Assembly (NCBI RefSeq): GCF_050942215.1
Contig: NZ_CP192056.1
Coordinates: 186,001-250,000 of the forward strand
DNA: 64,000 bases
From: Sphaerimonospora sp050942215
Lineage (GTDB): Bacteria > Actinomycetota > Actinomycetes > Streptosporangiales > Streptosporangiaceae
Reading direction: 5' to 3'
The notes beneath the pieces are model-generated. The model saw only the letters and a list, made by a program, of their open reading frames with translations, was not told the origin of the DNA and made no database searches. Below are positions 36,893-44,714 of this stretch, piece after piece; position 1 is the stretch's first letter, and each line of letters starts with the position of its first letter. The translations under genes and the position numbers were made by a program.

Positions 36893-38551
36893 TCAGGACG
36901 ATCGGGCCCGACGGAGCGCGGCATGGGCGGCGGCCAGGCGCTCGGCCTCCTCGCGGTCCGAGCGATCGCCTGACACGTCGTCCGCCCAGGCGAGTAGCCT
37001 GCGCACGTGCGCGTCCGCGGTGTCCGTGACGATCCGCCGGCTGCCGAGCGCGACCTCTCCGCTGGTCCCGTCGATGGTCACAAGCGTTCCCGCATCGATG
37101 ACGCGCCCGGCGGTGCGTATCCCGGTCGACTCGACGGTGAGGTCGCCGATCCCGACGACGGCGGGCTTCGCCATCGCCCGTGCCACGACGGCGGCGTGGC
37201 TGGCCGCCCCGCCGCGAGCGGTGACGATCCCGGCGGCCGCGGCCAGGCCGGCCATGTCGTGCGGGGACGTCTCCGGACGTACGAGAATGACCGGGCCGTC
37301 GACGGACATCCTGATCGCCGCGTCGGTCGTGGTCGCGATCTTGCCGACGGCCGCGCCGGGGCAGGCCCCGATGCCGCGGGCGAGAATGTCGGCCCGCGCC
37401 GATGGCGCCATGCGCGGCGTGCGGGCGTGCCGTAGATGCCGCGGCGAGACCCGGAGCAGCGCCTCCTGTCGTGTGATCAGGCCCTCGTCGGCGAGATCGG
37501 TCGCGACACGCACCGCCGCGGCCCCGACGAAGCGGCCGGGCCGCGCCTGCAGCAGCCACAGCTCGCCCGACTGGAAGGTGAACTCGACGTAGCAGGCATC
37601 GCGGTCGTGCCGCTCGATCCGAGCCAGGGCGTCGACCAGAGCCGCCCACACGGCCGGTTCTCGCGAGCCGAGTTCACGCAGGGGCCGGGTCGGCGAACGG
37701 CCCGAGACGACGTCGTCGCCCTGGCATCCGAACAGGACATCGCCGAACGGGACGTTCTCCCCGGTGTTGGGGTCGCGGCTGAAGGCCACTCCGGTGCCGC
37801 TGTGCTCGTCGCGGTTTCCGTACACCATCGCCTGCACGATCACGGCCGTGCCCAGATCGTGTGGGATGCCGTGAAGCTCGCGGTAGGTCCGCGCGCGCGG
37901 TGTGTCCCACGAGGAGAAGACGGTCTCGACGGCGAGCGTCAACTGCGCGAGCGCGTCGTCCGGGACCGCGCGTCCGCTACGCCGCTCGATGACCGCTTCG
38001 ATCGCGGTGATCTCGCTCGTCGGCGGCGCCTGTCCATCGGCGGTGTCCCGCCCGGCGGTGCCGCCTGCGAGTGCGGTGCCGCCTGCGAGTGCGGTGCCGC
38101 CTGCGAGTGCGGTGCCGTCCGTGAGCGCGGCGGCGAGGGTCGAGAGGAATCGCGAACGCGACTCCAGGGCGAACCACGCGTCGCCGGTCTCGGCGGCGAG
38201 TGCCGTCGTGGCTTCGGTCGTGAGGCCCAGGTCGAGGATGGTGTCCATCATGCCGGGCATCGACACGCTCGCCCCGGACCGGACCGAAACGGCCAGCGGA
38301 GTGCGTGTGCCGCCGAACCGGCGTCCCGTCGCGTCCTCCAGACCGCGCATGGCGGTGGCCAGCTCCGCGTGAAGCCCGTCCGGGAGGCGGCCCCGGCGCA
38401 GGAACGTCCGGCACGCCTCGGTGGTGACGACGAACCCGGGCGGCACCGGCAGCCCGAGCCGGTGGAGCGTCACCAGGCCGTGTGCTTTGGCGCCCAGCGT
38501 CTCGGCGGTCTCGTCCAGCCGTGAGGTCAGCGGGCGAACCCATCTCACCAT
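36893..38551 (-). CDS. Pyruvate phosphate dikinase-like protein lacking the PEP/pyruvate barrel
   Basis: ATG 38551 overlaps the upstream stop by 7 bp and gives 552 residues, against about 880 for PPDK. The ATP-grasp part is clear (LGLPVPPGFVVTTEACRTFL, VSVRSGASVSMPGMMDT, SGTGVAFSRDPNTGEN, YVEFTFQSGELWLLQARPGR). So is the swivelling phospho-His domain (VILVRPETSPHDM, then GGAASHAAVVARAM with the catalytic His). The protein ends about 80 residues later, so the PEP/pyruvate TIM barrel is missing. It could phosphorylate its own His from ATP and pass the phosphate to something other than pyruvate, as rifampin phosphotransferases do with a different acceptor domain. A repeat-coded TALAGG segment interrupts it near 150-165. 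Confidence 0.88.
   Translation of the reverse strand: MVRWVRPLTSRLDETAETLGAKAHGLVTLHRLGLPVPPGFVVTTEACRTFLRRGRLPDGLHAELATAMRGLEDATGRRFGGTRTPLAVSVRSGASVSMPGMMDTILDLGLTTEATTALAAETGDAWFALESRSRFLSTLAAALTDGTALAGGTALAGGTALAGGTAGRDTADGQAPPTSEITAIEAVIERRSGRAVPDDALAQLTLAVETVFSSWDTPRARTYRELHGIPHDLGTAVIVQAMVYGNRDEHSGTGVAFSRDPNTGENVPFGDVLFGCQGDDVVSGRSPTRPLRELGSREPAVWAALVDALARIERHDRDACYVEFTFQSGELWLLQARPGRFVGAAAVRVATDLADEGLITRQEALLRVSPRHLRHARTPRMAPSARADILARGIGACPGAAVGKIATTTDAAIRMSVDGPVILVRPETSPHDMAGLAAAAGIVTARGGAASHAAVVARAMAKPAVVGIGDLTVESTGIRTAGRVIDAGTLVTIDGTSGEVALGSRRIVTDTADAHVRRLLAWADDVSGDRSDREEAERLAAAHAALRRARSS
38055..38126 (-). repeat. Tandem 18-bp repeats inside the dikinase-like gene
   Basis: Three exact 18-bp units (38055, 38073, 38091) and a diverged fourth (38109) encode TALAGG repeats within the ATP-grasp region, where standard PPDKs have no such insert. 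Confidence 0.95.
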
Positions 38552-39174
38552 CGTGGGATCCCGAGGGTGGCGAGCAGGTCTTCGTGCAGTTCGGCCCACA
38601 CGGCGTGGTACGAGGCGATGCTGTCGGCGACGTACTCCAGCTCGCCCTCGCGTGCGCGATCGAGGGCACTGGCGAGCCGGATCGGGTAGCGGGCGAACCG
38701 GGGCAGTGCCGCGGCCAGTTCGGCACAGATGGGTACGACCCGGTCGTGCAGCTCGATGAACCGGCCGAGGACCCGTGCGTCGTAGGCGGGGTCGCTGTGA
38801 TCGTTGATGGTCGTCACACCGTCGGCGGGCCGCAACTGCCAGGCCGTACAGAGGTCGAGCAGCTCCGGGTTGAGCACCATGAAGCGCTCGTAGGCCGAGG
38901 CCACGACCGGGCGGGCGCCGGCCGAGTCCATTTCGTGGCCGATGCGCTCGGCATCGGCGGCCCGGCCGGCCTCCGTGAGGCCCCATCCGCCGAACTCGCC
39001 GCCAAGACGTGTGACGTGGCCGTCGACCGCGAGGTCGATCAGCTCGGACTCGACCTCGGACTCGTCCAGTCCCGTGGCGGCCGCGACGCGGGCGAGGCCG
39101 GAGTAGCCGCCGCAGCGCAGGGCATGGAGCACCAGCAGCCGGTCGTCGTTCTGTGGGAGTTCGCTGGGGGGCAT
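38545..39174 (-). CDS. Winged-helix protein of unknown function in the TetR/dikinase operon
   Basis: The 209-residue protein has an N-terminal winged-helix-like part (about 10-75; LLVLHALRCGGYSGLARVAA, LDESEVESELIDLAVDGHVT, then a GWGLTEAGRA wing). The alpha-helical C-terminal domain carries VASAYERFMVLNPELLDLCT, a conserved-looking WQLRPADG and INDHSDPAYDARVLGRF. The DNA-binding fold is inferred from pattern only. It sits 14 bp after the TetR gene and overlaps the dikinase-like gene. It may be an adaptor or acceptor for that protein rather than a free regulator. Confidence 0.72.
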   Translation of the reverse strand: MPPSELPQNDDRLLVLHALRCGGYSGLARVAAATGLDESEVESELIDLAVDGHVTRLGGEFGGWGLTEAGRAADAERIGHEMDSAGARPVVASAYERFMVLNPELLDLCTAWQLRPADGVTTINDHSDPAYDARVLGRFIELHDRVVPICAELAAALPRFARYPIRLASALDRAREGELEYVADSIASYHAVWAELHEDLLATLGIPRW

Positions 39175-39188
39175 GTCCTGGCCTTCGG

Positions 39189-40313
39189 TCAGCGTGTGTC
39201 GCGTACGGCGTCGATGGTCGAGGCGGCGTGGGCGGCGCCACGGCCGTGGGCTCGGGCGATGATCGCGCCATCTCGGACGCGTACGGCGGCTTCGGTCTCG
39301 TCGTCGACGTCGGGCAGGCCGGCGGCCGAGGCCACAGCGGTCGCGTCATCGATGACCAGCCGCAGGCGCCGCCAGGTCCTGGAGGGGAACACCCGCCGCA
39401 GGCACGCGACGAGATCGCCGATCCTGAAGCGGACGAGGTTGCCGGTCTCGGCCGGGTCGTCCGTGACGATCACCACCGTGACCTGCTCGCCTGGACGTGC
39501 CGACCGGACCGCCTCCTCGGCGGCGCCCACCCGCCGGGCGCCCAGCACCGTGACCAGACCGTCGACGCCGACGTCGACCGGAGCCCCGGTGATCTGGTCG
39601 GACAGGCCATGGGGCGGTGTCCAGGGATCGTGGCAGGACGCGGCGGGCCGGACGTAGGGCAGATAAGGCGGCGCCCAGGTGTCGGCGAGGGGCAGGCCGG
39701 CCAGGTGCTCGCAGGCGCGGGCCTGGTCGAACGGGTCGCCGAAACCCGGCGCGAGTTCGGCGAGCACGCCAGAACCGCCCAGCAGCGTGAGAACGATCTC
39801 GGCCAGCCGCACCCGGCGCGGCGTCGTTTCATCCGGCGCAGTGGTTATTCCGTCCGGTTCGGCGCCATCCCGCTCGCACGCCTCCAACGCGACCGCGAGC
39901 AGCAGTGACTCCAGCCGCGCGACCTGGGCGAGCACGGCCCGGCCGTGCTCGTCGTCGATGACGTTCACCAGGGAGCGCAGGTGCAGGCGGCCCTCCGTCA
40001 CGGTGTCCCCGGCCAGCGGCAGCCGCTCCAGCCAGGCACGGGCGAACGCGCCGAGTGCGTCGCGCGGGGAGTCCGGCGGCCGAGGGGGTTCGGCGGCGTC
40101 GGCGTTCTCGACCAGGTCGATGAGCACCGCCAGATACAGCGCCCGCTTGCTGGGGAAGTTCGAGTACACCGCACCCCGGGTCAGCTCGGCCCGCTCGGCG
40201 ATCCGGTCGACCTTCGCCGGGCTGTAGCCGTACTCGACGAACTCCCGCCTGGCCGCGGCCAGCACCGATGCGCGGGTGCGCGCCTGCTGCTGGGCCCGCG
40301 TGAGCCGAGCCAT
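39189..40313 (-). CDS. TetR family regulator with C-terminal thioredoxin-like extension
   Basis: ATG 40313 (GGAGGGAG upstream) gives 374 residues, against about 200 for a standard TetR. The N terminus is a TetR helix-turn-helix (about 8-55; ASVLAAARREFVEYGYSPAK, TRGAVYSNFPSKRALYLAVL). A helical ligand domain follows to about 220. The last 130 residues (VDVGVDGLVTVLGARRV, EQVTVVIVTDD, WRRLRLVIDDA, AVRVRDGAIIARAHG) have the strand-helix order of a thioredoxin-like fold without a CxxC. It heads the operon and has a palindromic operator in its own promoter, so autoregulation is likely. Confidence 0.85.
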   Translation of the reverse strand: MARLTRAQQQARTRASVLAAARREFVEYGYSPAKVDRIAERAELTRGAVYSNFPSKRALYLAVLIDLVENADAAEPPRPPDSPRDALGAFARAWLERLPLAGDTVTEGRLHLRSLVNVIDDEHGRAVLAQVARLESLLLAVALEACERDGAEPDGITTAPDETTPRRVRLAEIVLTLLGGSGVLAELAPGFGDPFDQARACEHLAGLPLADTWAPPYLPYVRPAASCHDPWTPPHGLSDQITGAPVDVGVDGLVTVLGARRVGAAEEAVRSARPGEQVTVVIVTDDPAETGNLVRFRIGDLVACLRRVFPSRTWRRLRLVIDDATAVASAAGLPDVDDETEAAVRVRDGAIIARAHGRGAAHAASTIDAVRDTR

Positions 40314-40357
40314 CACACCGCTCCCTCCGTCGACGTACGGCAATCAGAATACTCTGG

Positions 40358-40385
40358 ACATCTAGATGTTGTCATCATCCGAATT
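40358..40385 (-). promoter_or_regulatory. TetR operator candidate with perfect 12-bp palindrome
   Basis: ACATCTAGATGT (40358-40369) is a perfect palindrome 45-56 bp upstream of the TetR start. The overlapping 26 bases (40360-40385, minus strand) repeat the element upstream of the histidine phosphatase at 22 of 26 positions (CGGATGATG-N2-AACATCT shared). Confidence 0.72.
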
Positions 40386-40492
40386 GTTCGATCCGCTGAA
40401 GAGCGGTGAAGATGTGAAGAGAAGGACGTGGGGCGCCCGCGATGACCGCGGGCACCCCGAGACTCGGTGGCCTGGGGATGCTCCTATGGATG

Positions 40493-41470
40493 TCAGCCGG
40501 CGATCCGGGCCGCGCCGATCCGTTCGTGGAAGGTCCGCCGGTAGGCGGTGGGAGACATCCCGACGATCCGGGCGAAGTGTGCCCGCAGACCGGCCGGCCC
40601 GCCGAACCCGCAGGCGTCGGCGATCCATCCGATCGGCCTATCGCTGGTCTCCAGGAGTTGCTGGGCTCGGCGCACCCGCTGCCGCAGCAGCCAGCGCAGC
40701 GGCGACAGCCCGAGCGCCTCGGCGAACCGGCGCTCGAGGGTGCGCACGCTGACATTGGCCCGGGCGGCCAGGTCGGCCGTCGACAGCGGCAGGTGCAGAT
40801 GCCCCTCGGCCCAGTCCAGCAGGGCGGCCAGCCAGTCGTCCCGGATCGCGGGCGAGGCCGGGCGGCGGTACTGCGCCTGCAGGCCGTCCCGGTGTGGCGG
40901 GGTGACCAGGCCGCGGGCCAGCTCGGCCGCGACCGCGGCGCCGTGGTCGATCCGTACCAGATGCAGGCAGGCGTCGATGCCGGCCACCGTCCCCGCGGAG
41001 GTGATCACGTTTGCGTCCTCCAGGTAGAGGATGGACGGGTCGACCCGGATGCCGGGGTAGCGGCGTTCCAGCTCCTCCGCGTGCGCCCAGTGGGTGGTGG
41101 CCCGGCGTCCGTCGAGCACGCCGGCGGCGGCCAGCACGAAGGCGCCGGAACAGATGGACAAGATCCGCAGCCCCCGCTGGTACGCCTCCCGGACGATCTC
41201 CACCAACTCCGCCGGCGGGTCCTCGTGTACGTTCGTGCAGGCGGGGACGACGAGGGTGTCCGTCGACTCCGGGTCCCACCCGTGGCCCACCGGGGTGAGG
41301 GCGAACCCCGGGCTCAGCCGCACCGGTCCGGTCCCGACCGGGATCACCGAGAACTCGTACCACGGATCGGCGAGGTGGGGTCGGTCGACGCCGAAGATCT
41401 GGCATGGGACGGCCGCCTCGAAGATCGGCATGCCGTCGGTGACGGCCATGACGACGCGATGGGCGGGCAT
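40493..41470 (-). CDS. GlxA family (DJ-1/PfpI plus AraC) transcriptional regulator
   Basis: The 325-residue protein has an N-terminal DJ-1/PfpI domain (about 5-190; ICSGAFVLAAAGVLDGRRAT with the elbow Cys, TTHWAHAEEL) and a C-terminal AraC-type double helix-turn-helix (about 215-315; STADLAARANVSVRTLERRF, PIGWIADACGFGG). This is the GlxA/FtrA regulator layout. It is divergent from the saccharopine-dehydrogenase-like gene with a 104-bp gap, so that gene is the likely target. Confidence 0.9.
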   Translation of the reverse strand: MPAHRVVMAVTDGMPIFEAAVPCQIFGVDRPHLADPWYEFSVIPVGTGPVRLSPGFALTPVGHGWDPESTDTLVVPACTNVHEDPPAELVEIVREAYQRGLRILSICSGAFVLAAAGVLDGRRATTHWAHAEELERRYPGIRVDPSILYLEDANVITSAGTVAGIDACLHLVRIDHGAAVAAELARGLVTPPHRDGLQAQYRRPASPAIRDDWLAALLDWAEGHLHLPLSTADLAARANVSVRTLERRFAEALGLSPLRWLLRQRVRRAQQLLETSDRPIGWIADACGFGGPAGLRAHFARIVGMSPTAYRRTFHERIGAARIAG

Positions 41471-41574
41471 GACGCGAATCTAGCGCAGGTTGACGTCACC
41501 GACAGTGGCTCCCGGAGGCACGGCTCAGCACGATCGAAGGGAGTCCCCGCAGCCGGAGCAGATGGAGGAGAACG

Positions 41575-42651
41575 ATGACGGAGATCGACGGCCGGCCCGG
41601 CCACGGGCGTGCGAAGCCGGTGGTCGCGGTGTTCGGCGCGTACGGGCACACGGCCGGGTTCGTGACGGCGGAGCTGCTGGAGCGGGGATGGACGCCGGTG
41701 CTGTCCGGGCGGGACGCGACGAAGCTGGCGGCGGCGGCCGCGGCCCACCCCGGCGTGGAGCGGCGGATCGCCTCGGTCGACGACCCGGCCGCGCTCGACC
41801 GCGCGATCGCCGGCGCGGACGCGGTGATCAACTGTGCCGGGCCGTTCGGCGACACCGCCCCGCCGCTGATCGAGGCCGCGCTGCGCTCCGGGATCCATTA
41901 CCTGGACATCACCGGGGAGTCCCTGGTCGCGATCGACACTTTCGACACCTACCGGGACGACCGGCGGGTGAAGGAGGCGGGCATCGTGGTGGCGCCGGTG
42001 ATGGCGTTCTACGGCGCGCTCGGCGATCTGCTCGCCACCGTCGCCGTCGGTGACCGGGCGGCGGCCGACGAGATCTCGATCGCGGTCGCCCTGGACGGCT
42101 GGCGCCCGACCCGGGGCACACTGCTGGCCGGGCAGCGCCGGGCCGGGCGACGGGTGGTGTTCACAGAGCACCGCCTGCGAATCCTCGCCGGCGACGAGCC
42201 GCCGCCGGAGGGGACCTGGACGTTCTCCGAACCGTTCGGGACACAGGACGTCGTAGGGGAGTTCTCCAGTGCCGACGTGGTCACCATCTCCCGCCACCTC
42301 GACGTCGCGCGGATCGACGCCTTCCTGAACGTCGCCCCGCTCAGGGACCTCGGCGACCCGGAGACCGGCGGCCCACGGGCGGCCGACGCGAGCGGACGCT
42401 CGGCCCAGGTCTTCCTGGTCGAGGTCGTCGTACGCCGCGGGGAGGAGCAGCGGCGGGCGGCGGCGCGCGGCCGCGACATCTACGCCATCACCGCGCCGAT
42501 CGTGGTGGAGGCCGCCGAGCGGATCCTGACAGGCCGTGGCCGGGCCCCCGGCGTCGTCCCCGGCGTCGTCACCGCCGGGGAGATCTTCAACGCGGAGGAC
42601 TTCCTGCGATCCCTGCCGCTGGACGAACTACGCCTTCCCGGCGCGGGGTGA
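41575..42651 (+). CDS. Saccharopine dehydrogenase-like NAD(P)-binding oxidoreductase
   Basis: ATG 41575 (GGAGGAG upstream) gives 358 residues. A Rossmann domain starts at PVVAVFGAYGHTAGFVTAELL and includes ADAVINCAGPFGDTAPPLIEAALRSG and HYLDITGE, typical of the saccharopine dehydrogenase-like and trans-acting enoyl reductase superfamily. Members reduce diverse substrates or act on polyketide lipids. The substrate here is unknown. It is divergent from the GlxA-type regulator and convergent with the GH39 gene. Confidence 0.85.
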   Translation: MTEIDGRPGHGRAKPVVAVFGAYGHTAGFVTAELLERGWTPVLSGRDATKLAAAAAAHPGVERRIASVDDPAALDRAIAGADAVINCAGPFGDTAPPLIEAALRSGIHYLDITGESLVAIDTFDTYRDDRRVKEAGIVVAPVMAFYGALGDLLATVAVGDRAAADEISIAVALDGWRPTRGTLLAGQRRAGRRVVFTEHRLRILAGDEPPPEGTWTFSEPFGTQDVVGEFSSADVVTISRHLDVARIDAFLNVAPLRDLGDPETGGPRAADASGRSAQVFLVEVVVRRGEEQRRAAARGRDIYAITAPIVVEAAERILTGRGRAPGVVPGVVTAGEIFNAEDFLRSLPLDELRLPGAG

Positions 42652-42674
42652 GACGTTCGTCGTGTGGTCATGCG

Positions 42675-44309
42675 TCATGCCGACTGCCGCAACGACATCA
42701 CCGCCCACGGCGCGAGTTCGACATCGAGGTCCAGCACCCCGGTCTCGGGCACGGTGAGCGTGAACCTGCGGAGCGCGTCGGCGACCCTGCTCAGATGCTC
42801 GGTCTCCGCCCGGGACGGGTTGAGCGGTGACCCGAGCCGGTACCAGGCCTCGGCGGCGTTCCCGTGCTCCCAGTCCACGATCTCGACGAGGAACGCGGCG
42901 CCCGGCTCCAGTCCGCCGATCGCATGGTGGATCCTCCGGCTCGGCCCCATCTCGGCCAGCGCGCGTGCCTCGGCGTACGAGTTCGCCAGGCCGACGCCTC
43001 TCAGGGCCATCTCCTCGGGGTAGTTGAAGAACACCGCCGACACGGCCGACGTCCGGCTGTCCCGGGTCACGACCCCGTCGGACGTCGCCAGGAGCAGCCG
43101 GTCGCCGAGCCGTTCCAGCATCGTGAACGCGTGGAAAGCGGGCTTGTGGACGCCGCTCTCGTTCACCAGGCCGAACCCGCCGTGGAACGGCCCGATCCCG
43201 GCGCCTCCCTCCTCGAACACGTCCGTGAACGTCCAGTAGGAGATCGAGTCGGCGAGGGTGGCGCACTTCAGGTACGCCCGCGTGATGAAGGTCGCCGCGA
43301 ACGGCGTGTCGTGGATGAAGTCGCGGGACGACGGCGACGACGACCACTCGGTGATGTGGATCTCCGCATCGGGATACGCGCTGTTCTTCACGAGCTCGCG
43401 CAGGAGGGTCAGGTCGTCGAACGTGGCGTCGGCGTACCGGGTGATCTGCACGATCTCGTCGTTGGCGTCGAACGCGAAGTCGGTGGGGTAGAGGTGGGTC
43501 GAGATGAAGTCGATCGGCAGTTCGCGCTCCGCGCACCAGGCGATGAAGTCGTCGATCCACACCGGACGCCAGTCGAGCGCGTCCACGTCGACGGCGGCGG
43601 CCGTCTCGTGCGTCGCCGACCGGTCCTCGACCTCGCCCTTGTAACGGTCGTCGGGCACGAAGACGCTCGTCGCCGGCCCGCCGACCTTCAACGCGGGATC
43701 GATCTTCTTGATCGCCCGCACGGTCTGCTCGTAAAGCTCGAAGTATTCGGTTTTCGTCCCGGTCCAGAAGTGGGGAACCAGATTCGGCTCGTTCCACACC
43801 TCGAATCGCCACTCCCGCACCTCGGCGAGGCCGTACCGGTCGATCCAGTGCTCGACCGACCTCGTGACCAGCTCGACCCAGCGCGCCATGTCCTTGGGCG
43901 GGCTGCAGTGGGCGCCCCACCAGAACAGCGTCTCGGTCACCGTCGCCAGCTCGCGCGGCATGAAGCCCAGCTCGACGAATGGACGGACGCCGCGGTCGAT
44001 GATGAAATCGAATACCTTGTCCACATAGCTGAACGTGTAGACGGGCGAGGCGAGCGGCGTGTTCTGGCCGAAACCGCCGCCGTAGCTCTCCCGATACACG
44101 AACATGTCGTCGTGAAAGAGTCCGTGAAAGCGGACGTACTGGATTCCGAACGCGGCGACGACCTCGGCGAACTGCTGCTGCCAGTCCGCGCGCAGGGCTT
44201 CGTTCGCCCGTCCGGCGCCGACACACCTGCTCCAGACATGTGGGAACGCATTGTCGCGGCACGGCTCACCGTCGATACTGATTGCGCAATCGAATGCGTA
44301 TTCGCTCAT
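42675..44309 (-). CDS. Glycoside hydrolase family 39 beta-xylosidase-like enzyme
   Basis: The 544-residue cytoplasmic enzyme has a TIM barrel with the GH39 acid/base motif WRFEVWNEPNLVPHFWTG (near 170-185) and the nucleophile motif IHITEWSSSP (near 315-320). The N-terminal YVRFHGLFHDDMFVY and the late YWTFTDVFEEGG also fit. GH39 enzymes are mostly beta-xylosidases. The ATG overlaps the stop of a truncated binding-protein gene (ATGA), and a LacI regulator lies just beyond, so this was probably the last gene of a sugar uptake and hydrolysis operon. Confidence 0.9.
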   Translation of the reverse strand: MSEYAFDCAISIDGEPCRDNAFPHVWSRCVGAGRANEALRADWQQQFAEVVAAFGIQYVRFHGLFHDDMFVYRESYGGGFGQNTPLASPVYTFSYVDKVFDFIIDRGVRPFVELGFMPRELATVTETLFWWGAHCSPPKDMARWVELVTRSVEHWIDRYGLAEVREWRFEVWNEPNLVPHFWTGTKTEYFELYEQTVRAIKKIDPALKVGGPATSVFVPDDRYKGEVEDRSATHETAAAVDVDALDWRPVWIDDFIAWCAERELPIDFISTHLYPTDFAFDANDEIVQITRYADATFDDLTLLRELVKNSAYPDAEIHITEWSSSPSSRDFIHDTPFAATFITRAYLKCATLADSISYWTFTDVFEEGGAGIGPFHGGFGLVNESGVHKPAFHAFTMLERLGDRLLLATSDGVVTRDSRTSAVSAVFFNYPEEMALRGVGLANSYAEARALAEMGPSRRIHHAIGGLEPGAAFLVEIVDWEHGNAAEAWYRLGSPLNPSRAETEHLSRVADALRRFTLTVPETGVLDLDVELAPWAVMSLRQSA

Positions 44310-44524
44310 CGGGATCTCACTTCATTTCTCGGAGTTTTCGGGTTCGCGGCCTCGAAGTCCGGGACGACCTGTGCGACGGTGCTGTCCCAGCTCCAGATCG
44401 TGATCTTCACCGGTTCGTCACCGCCGCCGTCGCCCGCGCCGTCCCTGCCGCCGGAGCACGCGGCCGGCGCCGGCATCGGCACGAGTACGGCGGAAAGGGG
44501 CCTTACCTTCCAGGAGAGCCCCAT
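44306..44524 (-). pseudogene. Truncated sugar ABC transporter binding-protein gene (5' stump)
   Basis: The 72-codon frame encodes a lipoprotein-like start (PLSAVLVPMPAPAACSGG) and the first mature strand and helix of a family 1 sugar-binding protein (VKITIWSWDSTVAQVVPDFE, AANP). It then runs into ten unrelated residues and stops on the GH39 start codon. About 350 residues and the usual two permease genes are missing, as expected from one deletion. The stump is still in the right place for LacI control and translation coupling to GH39. Confidence 0.75.
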
Positions 44525-44549
44525 GAGCCTCTCCTCTCGTCCTCGACCT

Positions 44550-44562
44550 CGAAACTATTTCG
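44550..44562. promoter_or_regulatory. LacI-type operator copy 1 (CGAAA-N3-TTTCG)
   Basis: CGAAACTATTTCG is a 13-bp palindrome 26 bp upstream of the binding-protein stump. A second near-identical copy lies next to the LacI gene. Confidence 0.65.
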
Positions 44563-44682
44563 CAACTTATTCGTTGTTGTTCGGACAGTAAATCGGCTTC
44601 TGTCCTGTGTCAACGGGTCGGAAGGAGAGAAATCACCGACAAAATCGGGGTAACGGCAAAGGGTGAGGTCCCGTGGTAGGTT

Positions 44683-44695
44683 CGAAATTATTTCG
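44683..44695. promoter_or_regulatory. LacI-type operator copy 2 (CGAAA-N3-TTTCG)
   Basis: CGAAATTATTTCG differs from copy 1 by one base and lies 20 bp before the LacI start. Because it falls inside the longest open frame (GTG 44673), it argues for the downstream ATG as true start. Confidence 0.65.
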
Positions 44696-44714
44696 TAGAC
44701 CGATGGGAGCCCCG

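Noticed and set aside
38552..39349. Extension of the dikinase-like gene to a frame beginning at 39349
   Set aside because: The extra 266 codons are a shadow of the winged-helix gene and have no dikinase features; ATG 38551 starts the homology.
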